Shown one piece after another: positions 1-11,479 of a stretch of 64,000 nt of DNA (the first letter of the stretch is position 1; each line of letters starts with the position of its first letter). Below the pieces are notes generated by a model. That model saw nothing but the letters and a program-made list of their open reading frames with translations. It searched no databases and had not been told where the DNA came from. The stretch is taken from the NCBI GenBank assembly GCA_946965045.2, contig OX337229.1:4464001-4528000 (forward strand). Reading direction: 5' to 3'. The DNA is from Epithemia pelagica (taxonomy: Eukaryota; Bacillariophyta; Bacillariophyceae; Surirellales; Surirellaceae). The position numbers were made by a program, and so were the translations under genes.

Positions 1-1
1 G

Positions 2-2101
2 CGGACGGATGAATTGCGCAAGTCGGGCCGCCCCCACAAAACGCGGCGGTCTCGGAGCAATCCGTTGGTGCAATCCCAGAAATCTTCGGGGGCCCTTTCC
101 GTGGTATCTCCTTCGCCTCGAGCGCGACGACGAAGACCGGGCCGAAATGGACGACGACGCGCTCTATCGGACGATGAAGACGACAATCGACTCTTGCATT
201 CGCCCTCCTCGGACGACCATGCAGAGGACACCAAGGGAAAAGGTCGACGACGACGATCCCATTCGTCTTTTCAATCTCCCCAGAGTGTGGAATCACCAGT
301 GGCCTTGTGGCGTCCCCCATCGGCGACGGGGCCCTTGGCCTTGTTGCGGCGACGTTCGCGCGATGCAGCTGGTGCTCCGGGACCGCAAGATTTGCAGCAC
401 CAAGAAGAAGCCCCGCCACCGGAAGGGGCCATGGAATGGATGCAGTCTCTGTCCTTTCATTCGGATGGAACGGACGATCAGTCGATTGAAGTCATGACAC
501 AAGAGACCAAGCAGCAATTGGCCGATCAACCATCCTTATCGGAAACCATGTTCCCCGCCAACATGGCCGTGCCCTCCCCCATCGCACCAACATCCGCGAG
601 GCGGCGTCGATCCGAGCAAGCTCCCAGTACACCTCCCAAACATGCGCAGCCCATTCGGGCAAGCCAATCGAAAGATATCGAACCCGAATTAGAGGATTTG
701 CCGCCTACCACAGGTCTCACCCCCCGAAGAACCACCAGTTTGGGCAGTGTCAACAATACTCCCCCGCCCTCGCGGAAAGCGTTGCCCTCACCCTTTTTGC
801 TGCAACTCGAACAACAAGAGGATGAAGATGACCGCACGGAGGACGATGACATTCCTGTGGACAAGACCCGTGCCAACAAGACAATTCGATCCAGACCCTC
901 TCGGGAAGAAATGAGTGGCTACGAAAATGAGGATGATCACTACGATGAAGACGAGGAGGAAGAAGAAGATGTACGTCTCCAAGATATTCGAGACAAGCAC
1001 CATACCCTCTCGCCGACACCTCCACCACCTCTGCGACCGCGGTCCACCCAACGACCCCATTCGCCATACCAAGTGGAAACAGTTGCATCGACGAGTACGA
1101 CTCAATCGCCACTGGAACCCACACGACGATCGTCCTCGCGTTCACGGCGATCCATGTCTGCCAGTCGTCGACGATCCTCCCGTAGCAAGAGTCGCAGTCG
1201 ATCTGCTCGACGGTCTCGTCCTGTTCGAGGAGAGGAAGACAGCAAGGATGGCACACGTACCTATGATAGCCAGACAACGGATGGTACCTCGTTGCGACAA
1301 GAATTTCGACAAGCCATGGACGAGACGGTCCAAAAAGTGGTGGAAACCTTTCGATGCCATCCCGATTTGACGCCTCAACAAATATTGTCCAACCCTACCA
1401 ATGTCATGAATCTCTTTTACGATACTCTGCTCTGTGTACCGGCCAAGGACCCAGCTGCTGAACGACAACGGCCTTATTACAACGAAGCCTTTACCAAGGA
1501 ATGGTTGAGACAAATGACAAATGTAGGAATGTCCATCTTGTATTTACAACCCCCGCGATCACCAGGTAATGAATTGTCGGATGAATGGAAGGGTCGCTCC
1601 GTACAATTGTCTATTGTGCCGGGTGGAACCAGTTCCAGTGATCCCGATGCCATTCAACCCAAGCTACAATGGTCCACCATGGCGGGAGGGAAGTCCAGTC
1701 TTCTGGTGACTACAAGCATCTGCTTGCTGCACATTCACTCCATTCTCACCACCACCTCCAGTACTGAAGGGGGTTCATTTTCCGGCATTGATATGCAAGA
1801 CGAGGAAGACGACGAATATCGTGAGAGTTCCAGTAATACTCAAAACAATTGTTTCTTGACGATTACTTCAGAACGAGGACAAGTTCACATGTTTGAAGCC
1901 GAATCCGAGGAGGCTCGCGATCGTCTTTTGAATGGATTGCGCAATGTCATTACCCGTCTCTCCTTCCATTTGATTGCAGGAGATGCTCGGGCCAGTGTTG
2001 AATTGTATCACGAAAATCCGACGGGCGACGGCGAGTTGCCCCGCTTGCCCAATCCTCGACTGAATATGAATCGGATTGCTCATGCCCTCTTGGATTCTTA
2101 A
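2..2101 (+). CDS. Ser/Arg-rich protein with C-terminal PH-like region, 5' end outside window
   Basis: The frame is open to the left edge of the window, so the start and N-terminus are missing; the first in-window ATG in frame is well inside. The visible 700 residues fall into two parts. The first 430 are low complexity: basic, Ser/Pro-rich, with acidic runs and a strong Ser-Arg block around nucleotides 1130-1230 that resembles SR-type or nuclear-localisation sequence. The last 270 residues are compositionally normal, starting near the segment with RQEFRQAMDETVQ. They contain alternating hydrophobic strands (QLSIVPGG, SSLLVTTSICLLHI, NCFLTITSERGQVHMFEAES) followed by an amphipathic helix with EEARDRLLNGLRNVI, the order expected of a PH-like fold ending in its capping helix. 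The PH assignment is inference from pattern only. The gene is convergent with the lipase gene. Function unknown; possibly a phosphoinositide- or protein-binding adaptor. Confidence 0.7.
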   Translation, partial: RTDELRKSGRPHKTRRSRSNPLVQSQKSSGALSVVSPSPRARRRRPGRNGRRRALSDDEDDNRLLHSPSSDDHAEDTKGKGRRRRSHSSFQSPQSVESPVALWRPPSATGPLALLRRRSRDAAGAPGPQDLQHQEEAPPPEGAMEWMQSLSFHSDGTDDQSIEVMTQETKQQLADQPSLSETMFPANMAVPSPIAPTSARRRRSEQAPSTPPKHAQPIRASQSKDIEPELEDLPPTTGLTPRRTTSLGSVNNTPPPSRKALPSPFLLQLEQQEDEDDRTEDDDIPVDKTRANKTIRSRPSREEMSGYENEDDHYDEDEEEEEDVRLQDIRDKHHTLSPTPPPPLRPRSTQRPHSPYQVETVASTSTTQSPLEPTRRSSSRSRRSMSASRRRSSRSKSRSRSARRSRPVRGEEDSKDGTRTYDSQTTDGTSLRQEFRQAMDETVQKVVETFRCHPDLTPQQILSNPTNVMNLFYDTLLCVPAKDPAAERQRPYYNEAFTKEWLRQMTNVGMSILYLQPPRSPGNELSDEWKGRSVQLSIVPGGTSSSDPDAIQPKLQWSTMAGGKSSLLVTTSICLLHIHSILTTTSSTEGGSFSGIDMQDEEDDEYRESSSNTQNNCFLTITSERGQVHMFEAESEEARDRLLNGLRNVITRLSFHLIAGDARASVELYHENPTGDGELPRLPNPRLNMNRIAHALLDS

Positions 2102-2259
2102 GACTATTCTGAGGACGCTGTTCCGAATGGTCACTACCTCTCATTTGTTTACAGGACAACCCTAACATTCACTCCCTTTTTTGTAACGATTAGTAGTGCT
2201 TTTGTTGTCAATCTCTTTCGCGCCTATAGCAAGCAAGAGGAAAATCGCTATCTGATTAG

Positions 2260-5200
2260 CTAGGAGCACGAACTGTAATAACCATCGTTCGTTCGACATT
2301 CACCGCATACGTCAGTAAATGTTTCACCCTCGACGACCGGTATTGCTTCCGGGTATCCAAACTTTGTCGCACATTCGCAGAGGGGAGGACGATTCAATGA
2401 GCCACATGTGTACATAATCTCGCATAAGGATCGAATGGCACTATGACATCCAAACAAATCATTTTTGCGAGCACGGCATTGGATTTCTTGATGTTGCATC
2501 CCCACATCGTCTACCAGGGGCACAATGTCTCGTTCTGGCACGACATTGAACAAATACTGTGTAATGGCATCTTTCGAGAAACTGGGATCAAAGGTCTTGC
2601 GCGACAACATGTTGTTGGGACCTGATATGGCGATTCCAGGTATTCCGGTTTGAGCAGCAGTGATCAACGTAATACCACCTTATTTGTGAAACATGGAAAC
2701 CGACCAAGGCAGTGAAGAATGAGTCACGACAGAGCTGTATGATAAGCGACGCACTGTTGACTTTGGGCTGTTCTGCGTCAGGGCGAGACCACTTACCTCC
2801 TAATGACTGTCCCGTTATATGAATCCATGTGTTGTTTCCACTGGCCTGTAACTCCCGCACAAATTGCGTTGTTTGTTTGTACAATGACACTTTGTCCAGA
2901 TTGTCGGATTCGAGAACGGATATTGCTTTGAGTAGCTGATGAATAATGGGCGTAAAGATTTCACCTAGTGGCATGAGTCCTCGTACAAATTGCGCAATCG
3001 CCGCACCACTCCACAATTGGGCATCCGTCAACCATTCCCACGAGGTGGTGGATCCGCGAACCGTTACAATGGCACCCGCAACGTCCGGAAAGGTCACCAA
3101 ACGGTAACTCACGGCGGCGTTGCCTCCTTCCACACGTTGACGAAATTCCCGTACAATGTCCACTTCGTCTTTGGCAATGCCTGGACCAAACCATTGGTCC
3201 AACTTTTCCTGGAACGTATTTGGTGGTTGATACGCCATGACAGCCAAAAAGGCATCTGTTGCATCGTAACAAACGATAAACAACGAGTCAGCAAACAACA
3301 GAGACCTGGCTCACCCTGTAAACTTGAGCAGTACGTTCACTTACAGTCTGCAAGAGCTGTGAAATTACCGAGGGGGACCCCCAAGCCCTTGGCAAGTCCA
3401 CAGGTGGGATATGGCAGGTTGGGTTGAGATGGGTACGTAAAGTTGTCCCGTGGCAACAAGACAATTTCATCCGCATCCGACACGGAGTCTTCTGCCGATT
3501 CCGACAAGGCTCCCACAGTAAATAAGACGACGCCAAGGACCAATACACCAAAGACATAAATCCAACTCGTTCGACTGGGTCCCTGGGTCACGTGGGTCAA
3601 TATATTGTACAAGCGAGATTGCGAATTCCACAACCGAGGAGAAGGTGGGCTCCTTATTGATGACGCAGTTGCGGGGATTGTTTGGTCTGGACTGTGGGCC
3701 GAGCTCTGCTCTTCTCGACTGACGTTGTTCGGGTTGTCTTCATCTGACGGTGCTCTCCCCTGCGGAGTCGAAGAGTTATAAATGTCCTTCATGGATCCAT
3801 ATTCTTGCAAGAAGATTCCTGGATTGAGATAATACCGCACAACCGAAATTATGCAAAGGACTATAAACAAGATACATATGGCATAATTGGCTAAGGCCAA
3901 GAGAGTGACTGTGGGTGTGACCACCAAGATGGCCATTTCTAACACGAACATGAACCAGGCGAAGGCCGGAGAAGGACGTGTTAATCGATATTGATCGTAG
4001 ACCTGATAAATCGCCTCGTCGTCGTCTTCTTTGCCGTTCTTATTGAATTCTTTCCAGCTACCGTCCTCTGGTTTCTCTTCCGAGTCGGTATTACGCTCTT
4101 CTTCCTGTAGCTGTTCTTCATGTTCGTGTTGAATCGTTTCATATAATCGATACATGCGTTGTGAACTCCTCCATTGGCCCATACAGCAGGCCAGGGCAAT
4201 GACAAGGGCCAACAAGAGAATGACCAAGACGGAAGCTTCCATCCACACAAGAGCAGCGATAACCAAGAGGAGCACCAAGCCAATACATACAATGTTGCAA
4301 ATCCAACTCGATCGCACTTGAAGGGGATGCAATGCTGCATCATGATCATGGTGGTGTTTGTGAGCTCGTACCACGGCCACCGTTTGAAAGCGTGTCATTG
4401 TGCAAAAGAGTTTTTCCAAACTCCAATTTTGTGCCGTCAAGAATCGTCGTGTTCCCAAAATTTCGGACAAGGAATAGACTCGTTCCGGTTGCGACAAGGT
4501 TTCAAAGACTTTTGTGCAACCGCACAGCAAGGTGAAGCGTGCCCATACGTTTGGTACGATGGAAACGTCAGGCGGCAAAGATTCGCTGGCACCATCTGTT
4601 TCATGGTCCTTGTCTTGGAAGGGTTCGTCCAATTGAGTGGTGAACCGTGCATGAAATTCGCTCAGTCCACTGTATTGGTACAATTGTCGATGAAAAATTG
4701 CTTGAGTCAGACAATACCAAACTGTGGGCGCCGATTCCTTATCGGCTGGACCGCCGTTTTGTTGCTGACGCGATAAAATAGCCCGCAAAATGAGCCATGC
4801 CGCTTGCACTTCCAGGGCCACTAGCATGGTGGCAAAGACCACATAATATACCGTCACACTGGAAAACCATGTCAGAAGCGTAATTTTCCACCATTCGTCG
4901 GAATGGGCCAACAGTGTACCAATCAGCGTCACCAAGGGTACACCGATCAAGGCCACCAAGGCCAACCATTCTGTGACAATCCAACAGGACCAGGAGGTCA
5001 TGGCATTCTTCTTTTTCTTGTGGTTCGACAATGGCCGGTTCTTGCTGTGGTGGTAGTGATCCGAATCGAGGTAGGTGAATTGTCGCAACCAGACATGTCC
5101 GTTCCACACATCGTGCAAAAAGGCGGCTCCCAATGCCATTGCACAACTCAATCCATAAATGACAATGGGTATAGCACAAAGGGTACCAATAAAGGCTCCT

Positions 5201-5766
5201 GGATTTCCCTCCGAGGTGTCCGTCAAACCGGCTTCCACCACCAAATCCATAAAGACAAATAGAACGACTTGAAAGCACACCACGAACAAAAATCCCACAT
5301 AGAAAAAGGCAATCAAGGTATAGGCCAAACGCAACAAATTCAAGCCCGTCGTTTTGTCACTTGAAACATGTTTGACTTGAAACGCAATGGAACCGTTGTT
5401 TTCGTGGTCGCTGCTACTCCGTTCCTCGGTCGTCCTTTGGTGAATTTGCCATTGCGACGTTCTTGCTTCATACACTTGGACCGATGTGCCTCGAAATCGT
5501 ACATGACTGCTCGGTATGGGCAAGGTATAATGATCTTCAAACACGTCTTGTTGTTGTACCATTTTTGGCGGCCCCTGATCTGTAACAGTTGGAGGGTTGA
5601 CATCATCTTTTTCGTCCATGGTCCATTCGACGGCATTATCAATGTTGTCCATTGCCTCGTTCCTGTCGTCATCGTCGTCGGCTTTGTTGGGGTTTCCATC
5701 CTGGTCTTTTGGATTCGGACTCTCGTCCGCTGGCGCATTTTCGGCTTGTCGATTGTACAACCACAT
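2260..5766 (-). CDS. Multi-pass membrane class-3 (fungal-type) lipase
   Basis: Predicted to hydrolyse acylglycerols or galactolipids at a membrane. I start it at the ATG at 5766, because the longer frame begins with TTG. The first exon gives about 800 residues: an acidic N-terminus, then several hydrophobic segments (for example at nucleotides 5350-5180, 5000-4780, 4310-4170, 3950-3800 and 3580-3480), so a polytopic membrane anchor. The second exon carries the alpha/beta-hydrolase core: a strand ending in TVRGSTTSWEW (oxyanion region) and the nucleophile elbow GQSLGG, a GxSxG motif. A clear intron (2679-2796, GTAAGT...AAG) splits the Gly after GQSLG; splicing gives GQSLGGGITL, and the last exon supplies PERDIVP with the likely catalytic Asp, plus a Cys-rich tail. 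The intron between exons 1 and 2 (about 3310-3368) is short and its exact borders are unclear: the only phase-correct acceptor I see follows GTGAG. This matches plant and fungal class-3 lipases fused to membrane domains. Confidence 0.8.
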
Positions 5767-6522
5767 GGTCACAGAGCCGTCCAATGTTACGCTTCTTTTT
5801 GTTCGATGGTTCGTCGTATGGTGTGTCTACCTATTGAAAGAAGCAGATCTTCGAAAAAACAAGACAAAAGGGATCTTTTCGAAAGGGGCTTTCCCCCTGC
5901 GCGCGCGGTACGCCACTCCTATGTGCGACTACCAACGATCAACTTCCCTTTACTCTACCAATGCTAGGGGGAAAGGATGATTGACGATTCGCTGCCTCAA
6001 CTATTCCGAGTAAGAGTAGGAGTAAAAGAGAATTGACGAGTTCGAAGCACAACAGGTCAAGGAAAATATAACTACCACTCGACGGCCATGGGTTCTTTTC
6101 CTTTACTTGTAGGTCGACCTCATTTCTCTTGGTCTTGCTGAAATAAATGATGGTTTCATATAACTACGACTCGACGGCCTTGTTGTGTTCCTTAAACGTC
6201 GGAAGCTTTTTCTTTTCACTTGTAGCTTGTAGACACGAAAATGGAGGCTTAGCATGTCCATTGTGGACCCATGGGGCATATTTATGGATCTACACGCACC
6301 AGACGACGATCGCGATTCCTTGTACTCCTAGCATGAATTCTTAAAATTCCGACAATGAAAGAATCGGCTCGATGATTTCTCCCCGGAATGGTGTGTCATT
6401 GGAATGTGCAGAAAGAGACATCGGACTGGCGCCAATGGTGTTGATTGTTGCGAATTGACGTTTTCAATTGCATCGATAGGCTCGTGTGAGCTGAAGGAGC
6501 GTCAAATTCAACGTGTAAAAGG
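5767..6522. other. Intergenic, no gene seen
   Basis: No convincing coding frame on either strand. It lies between the lipase start and the 3' end of the TTL-like gene, so it should hold the lipase promoter. It contains a 21-bp direct repeat with one mismatch (6067-6087 and 6159-6179), each copy followed by a T-rich stretch. Confidence 0.5.
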
Positions 6523-8065
6523 TCACGGGGAATCCGTCAGAGAAATGTTGATTGTGTGTGGCCCTCTGTCACAGGTATATACAAGAGACAAATTGGCTGG
6601 AACTGGGACAGATCGGCCAAGGACAACATCAATGGTAGAATTCATGAGGCGTTCAATGATCCCCACCAACTGACTCCCCGTTTGTTTAAAATCTGGACCA
6701 GGATTCACCTCCAACAAGTATACCTTCCCTAAGTGGTCCACGAGAAAATCCAATCCATAATGCTCGAAACACCCTTGACACGGAGCAAATACCCCAAACT
6801 CATTTTCGTAGGCCCGAAACAGTTCGCCTGTTATTTGTTCCATCTGCTCAATGACACGAGGAACCAAATCCCCTGGCATTTCAGCGCCATTTGTGTTCCC
6901 TTGAAGTAAGGGATTAATCTCCTCTTCGTTCCACGAAAGTATACAAGTTTCCTCACGAAAATTTGGATCCAGATTCTGATATGCAGTGTTAGTAACATGA
7001 GCAAAAAGGTCTGATGTTCGATTTCGATGATAGGGACTACCCGAGCAAAGAACCAGACACTCTCGGCAAAAGTATACTTTGAGGGCATCGACAGCCAAAA
7101 CGTAGGCACGGATATGAAACTTTCTTCCTCCCAATAAAAGAGGGGGGTCAATGTACTTTTGAAGGACCCTGTGAATGTGGACCATCAGCAAAAAAAGATT
7201 AGTAATTTGTATCAACCATCATGTGCTGCCACCCTGCATCCATTTATCTGAGAAAAGCTTCGTACCATTCTCGAATGGAGTCTTGACTCCATAAAATGTC
7301 CACCAGTTGCTCGTATATATGGACGAGATAGATTCCGGCACCTTTGTTCACTGTGCTGCCTTTCAGGATCCACATCGGAGGACATTTCTTGTTTGGTTTG
7401 TCTGTGTCAAACGTTGGTCCACAGGTCCACATTATGTATTCCTGCTCTGCGCTATCCATGGCTTGGTGGGCCTGGATCAAGCATTTTTCCAAGGCCTCTC
7501 GTTGGTTCGTTCCATTGCCACAGGTGCCCTCATTTGCCTTTGCTTCCACGACATCGGCTAAACCTTGTTGATTGGAGTTTGCCATACCCTGTTCCCATAC
7601 AGACCACGTGTCGATAGTCACTGTCTGTGGAATAGCGTCCTTCAAAATACTCGTCGGGTTCTTGATAACATAGCGGTGTGTGTAATAAGCCAATTGCGCT
7701 TTTCTACTTAAACCTTTGCGAACGCAATACGACGATGCACCATGTTTTCCTGCTAAAACGCTTTCCCAGTCAATGCGTTCGTATTCTGCCCATTGAAAAT
7801 CACATCCATATGGTAGAAGAATTTCGTCCATTCCACTTCCTGGACCAAGCGTCACCGAAAAGCTTTCATCGTTGAATCGTCGACGAAAGGCATTGGCAAT
7901 TATTCTTCTGGTATAGGGCTCGTCTACATCGAGGAAAATGGATCTTGGAGGATCACGAACAGTTTCCTCCACGATTTCTCTCTTCTTTTCCTTTTTATCC
8001 AGAATATGTAGAATGGAAAATTTGTCAGTAAGTACAACGTTGAGAGACGCTGTCTGATTCGTCAT
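6523..8065 (-). CDS. Tubulin-tyrosine-ligase-like (TTLL) amino-acid ligase
   Basis: ATP-grasp enzyme expected to add tyrosine, glutamate or glycine to tubulin or another protein. There are two exons: 8065-7266 and 7168-6523, with intron 7169-7265 (GTACGA...CACAG); splicing restores a Trp codon and the family motif WVLQKYIDPPLLL followed by GRKFHIRAYVL. The 481-residue product has in order an N-terminal region with EPYTRRIIANAF, the ATP-grasp stretch PPMWILKGSTVNKGAGI, the lid motif above, a segment with LFAHVTNTAYQN and the metal-binding strand VYLLEVNPGPDFKQT. These are the conserved TTL blocks. The length is close to that of short TTL/TTLL proteins and there is no microtubule-binding extension, so the substrate cannot be told. 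It is divergent from the 8303 gene over 237 bp, suggesting a shared promoter. Confidence 0.85.
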
Positions 8066-8302
8066 CGTCGTTCCGGTTCATTCGTCATCGTGAAAGCAAC
8101 ATTAATGAATATGACGTGAGAGTGACAGACGACGCTTCTATTGAAGCGACTAAAACAATAAAAGCGAATAAGACGCGATTAAAGTATAGTCATGAGTTGA
8201 CAAACGTCACCTTTGGCATCATTTGAGAATGATGCCGACAGCCAAATGTTCTGTGGACGCATATTTCACCAGACTTCTTCTGTTCGACAACAACCCCGAA
8301 CC

Positions 8303-9636
8303 ATGACGAAAGGATTTGCGTTTGTGTTGCCCTATGTTCTGTCTTCCTTTCTTTTTTCCCATCCACTTCAAGTGACCAGCCTGATTGCACCGCACAATGT
8401 CAAGCGAAGTACCTTCCCACTTGTACCGTCTGTATCGACGACAACATCACCCTCTCAGCTTTTCATGTCTACATGGTCCGACGCCAGAGCTGTACGCGAC
8501 TACCAAGACTTTCTAAGTTCTGGGAAACAGGAATTGGAACTTGCCTCGGATGTACCATCTGTGATTGTAACTACCGATGGCCCCACAGCTCAGTTGGCGA
8601 ATTGGTTGAGGGAATACGGTACCGGAGAGGACGTGATCGTCACCCCAAATGATCCACTGCCTGAAACACTTGGGGGATCCTCAGAATTTCCAGTTTATGT
8701 CGTCATTCCTCCCTACTATCTCAACTATTTTCTCGAAAACCTGAGCGACAGCTACAAGATGCATATGGATGATTTTGTGTTCTTTAGCGGAGGACTGATC
8801 TATGGTAATATTGAAGAAGTTTTGAAGCAACGAGGTTTCTGTCGAGACGCCATGACTCAAGTTGTCATCAGTGGCTTGCACATTGCACCGAATGGACGAG
8901 GGCAAGATCTTTCGGGTAAGTATTTGTTTCGTCGTTTGTTTTGCCTCGCCCATAAGTCTCATGTGATTTGTATTTGGAAGTGAATCTTGGTCCCGATGGT
9001 AATGGGGAGTCGAAGATTGCTGGTGCGTGCTCTGCCTGTGGGAAGTGGGCCGGTGCCATTGCGGAACGATTGGAGCGTAGTAGTGTTCGATGTGCAACGG
9101 ATTTTTACCGTGAATGGAGGAGGAAGATGTGGGAGCGGAATGTTCTCGATGCCTGTTTTAATGTGTAAGTTGTTCGAATTTGCCGCGCTGAACCATGATT
9201 TCGGTGGTGGCATCGCATTTCAAATCATGATTTAACATTGAAATCTCTTTCCAGTTTAGGGTCAGTTCGTGACCAACCCACGACGGTTGCGGATGTGGCC
9301 AAGTTCTACGGTGAAGAAGTTAGTGAAATGGTTTGGGAAATGTCTCAGTTGCTCAGAGGTTGGAGAGCTTTGACGCTCATGTTTGGTTTTGAAGAACGCA
9401 TGTTTGGAGTTGCGGAAGCTCATGGAGGTGAAACACAATGCACCTTGGTGGAAGAAATGTACCCCTTCATTTGGGGAAGCCAAGTCTTTTTGGAATCAAA
9501 GATGTTTGTGGAATATCTGACGTATGCAAAGACACAAAAGAATTTCCTCCCCAATACACAACTCCCGCAACGAGCAGACTCTGAATACACAACCAAAATG
9601 CGACAAGGAAATCTTAGAGCAGATGGAGTAGTTTAA
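8303..9636 (+). CDS. Secretory/plastid-directed protein, distantly ketopantoate-reductase-like
   Basis: There are three exons: 8303-8915, 8981-9164 and 9255-9636 (introns of 65 and 90 nt, both GTAAGT...AG). I chose the ATG at 8303 because it starts a classic signal peptide (MTKGFAFVLPYVLSSFLF); the frame is open further upstream, but only from a TTG. The mature part (about 390 aa) has an alternating strand/helix N-terminal half (PSVIVTTDGPTAQLANWLREYG, FPVYVVIPPYYLNYF, DDFVFFSGGLIYGNIEEVL) and a helical C-terminal half with REWRRKMWERNVLDACFNVLGSVRD and EEVSEMVWEM. This layout recalls ApbA/PanE ketopantoate reductase and other 6-phosphogluconate-dehydrogenase-like enzymes, where a helical domain with a W..KxxxN region follows the Rossmann fold. 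I see no clean GxGxxG, so the assignment is weak. The second intron is unusual: see the repeat feature at 9165. Confidence 0.75.
9165..9254 (+). repeat. Intron homologous to antisense of the neighbouring SGNH hydrolase CDS
   Basis: Intron 2 of the 8303 gene aligns over its whole length with the plus strand of 9929-10024, which on the minus strand is coding sequence of the SGNH hydrolase. The 70 bases 9188-9257 and 9959-10028 align without gaps with 14 mismatches (about 80% identity by hand count). The match continues upstream through an AATTTGCCGCG/GATTTGTCGCG block to ATGTGTAAG in both copies, so donor (GTAAG) and acceptor (CTTTCCAG / CTCTCCAG) both have counterparts in the hydrolase gene. 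Confidence 0.75.
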
Positions 9637-9765
9637 GATTAAAAGTACAGACTACAGCATTAATTTTGTTTACGGTTGTTCAGACATATATGTACGTTGC
9701 CATTAACAAGGCCAAAACGACTACCCTTGATACCTCACCGACTTGGGCGTCACATGGACTCCTTG

Positions 9766-11031
9766 CTACCAAAAGTTAACGTTGTCAAATATTTCTATTT
9801 CTTCATCGCCGTCGCCGAGATATTCCATGCTTTTTAATACCAAGTTTTCGCCCCAACGAATTGCCCCAACTTCATTTGGATGAAGCAAGTCATTCATCAG
9901 GGTCGAATTGACACGTGACTTGTCATGTGTAAGAAAAAGATTTGTCGCGTTAAAAAACTCAACCCTGGAATTGGTGGCGGAATAGCATTTCAGATCGTGA
10001 TTTAGCATTGAAATCTCTCTCCAGTATATGTTCTCTTCGGACCAGAGGGGCTTGGATCCACGAGGCAAAATTGAATGTATTGCCACTATTGCGTCCTTTC
10101 GATGATGCAAAATGTACTCCACAACCTGGAGAATCCCTGCCAATGTCGCGTTGACATTGCAATGGGAGCTAAATAAATCGTTTGTACCGACAAGAACCCA
10201 CCAGAGGGGAGGATTGAAGCCTTCAGGCATCTCACCCTGCTCTAGTCGATACAAGAGGTTTGGTGCTCTGTCGCCTGCGATACCAAGAGCTAGTCCGTGA
10301 ATGAAGGAATCTTGATCACGAAACAGCCGCTGGTAGACTTGATGAGTTTTGTGTGCAACTTGCAAGTCGCCCCCAAGTTGTGTGCCAAGCCATCTCTCAA
10401 CAATCGAGTCTCCAACAAGCACTATATCGAGGGGACGATCCTGCGTCATACTTTCTTGCACCAATTCAGTGTTGCGCTGCAGAGCCTTCTCCCAGGCTTG
10501 TTCTCCATTTCGAACAGGCAACAGAGGGTTGTTACACTGGCATTCTTCGGTATTTTCTGAATCATCAGATGATTCTGGACGCAAACACCACTCAGCCTTG
10601 GCCAAGTCACCCTCGGCGTACTTCCATATTTCCCATCCCTGGCCTTCCGTGAATGCGTCTCGACACTGGGTCAACTGTCCCTCCGGTGCATGCTTTAACA
10701 TCCCAAAAAGAAAAAGACAAACAATTCCAAACATCAATCCTGCGAAGAAAAAGCAGTGTGCGGCGGAGGAAAAACTCCAGAAAATGATCTGCTTGCGACG
10801 TCGCGCCGCCCGCGTTTGGGAAGTGGGGCTTAGACCAGTCTCATTGGGTTCGTCCCCGTCTACAAGTGCAACCTCCTCTTCCTCATCATGGTAACCATCG
10901 GTTTCACCGTTTAGAGAGGGCGGCTCTCCGTCGTCCATTTCAAGAGGCTGCATTATCACACTTGCGTTTGCTCGCACCCGTCGATGATATTCGTCAAATT
11001 TAAAACGAATGAGACAAAAATGAAGGAGCAT
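9766..11031 (-). CDS. Membrane-anchored SGNH/GDSL hydrolase
   Basis: Single exon, up to 421 aa; a second in-frame ATG at 10953 (MQPLEMDDG) is an equally possible start. After an acidic N-terminus and a basic cluster (RAARRRKQ) there is one hydrophobic span (FFFAGLMFGIVCLFLFGML), giving a type II, Nin/Cout protein. The catalytic domain follows with block I VLVGDSIVERW (nucleophile Ser), a Gly-containing block II near LGIAGDRAPNLLYRL, block III VLVGTNDLF (oxyanion Asn) and block V NDLLHPNEVG (Asp and His of the triad). The blocks are those of the platelet-activating-factor acetylhydrolase-like branch of SGNH esterases. The likely role is de-acylation or ester hydrolysis of a glycan or lipid in the secretory route; the substrate is unknown. 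It is convergent with the 8303 gene, 129 bp between stops. Confidence 0.88.
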   Translation of the reverse strand: MLLHFCLIRFKFDEYHRRVRANASVIMQPLEMDDGEPPSLNGETDGYHDEEEEVALVDGDEPNETGLSPTSQTRAARRRKQIIFWSFSSAAHCFFFAGLMFGIVCLFLFGMLKHAPEGQLTQCRDAFTEGQGWEIWKYAEGDLAKAEWCLRPESSDDSENTEECQCNNPLLPVRNGEQAWEKALQRNTELVQESMTQDRPLDIVLVGDSIVERWLGTQLGGDLQVAHKTHQVYQRLFRDQDSFIHGLALGIAGDRAPNLLYRLEQGEMPEGFNPPLWWVLVGTNDLFSSHCNVNATLAGILQVVEYILHHRKDAIVAIHSILPRGSKPLWSEENIYWREISMLNHDLKCYSATNSRVEFFNATNLFLTHDKSRVNSTLMNDLLHPNEVGAIRWGENLVLKSMEYLGDGDEEIEIFDNVNFW

Positions 11032-11479
11032 GTGAATCTTGTTGCCTCTGTTGGGGGCGGCTGTTTTGGGTCAACACACACGTGGCAGCAACAGCCCAAC
11101 TCACTTCCCCGCGCTCTGAATCTGTCCCTGATGCTCCATTATTTAAATGGATTTTGTCACGTATGCGAAGTTCGCACTTGGGAGTGGCCTTATGTGAATC
11201 TTTTGAGGGCTCGTTCGAATCTCTCCAACAGATTGAGCTATGTGACCAAATGCCTACGAGTAGGTAGTTACTCCTAGAGTCTATTCTTAGGGGTAGGAGC
11301 ACTCCTAGCTAGTAGGAGTAGTAGCAATGACTCTAGGAATCGATTTGGTTTTCTGGTCGGGTTGACACTCGAAGTGATTCAGATTGCAGTCCTACACAGT
11401 CCAAACGGAGCTGTATTGTACTACGAGGAATACGAATGATTGCCCACCTTATCGCAAACGAGAAAATAGATCCGATCTG
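11032..11479. other. Intergenic with short palindromes
   Basis: No gene seen. Between about 11250 and 11340 it is rich in CTCCTA/TAGGAG words in both orientations, including an imperfect palindrome around CTCCTAGCTAGTAGGAG, a motif that recurs in other gaps of this window (see 40527-40560). Confidence 0.4.

Noticed and set aside
2588-3298. Lipase core as a separate short gene
   Set aside because: No ATG at its start, and the preceding membrane exon ends in a splice donor, so it is treated as an exon of one gene, although the exact junction is unresolved.
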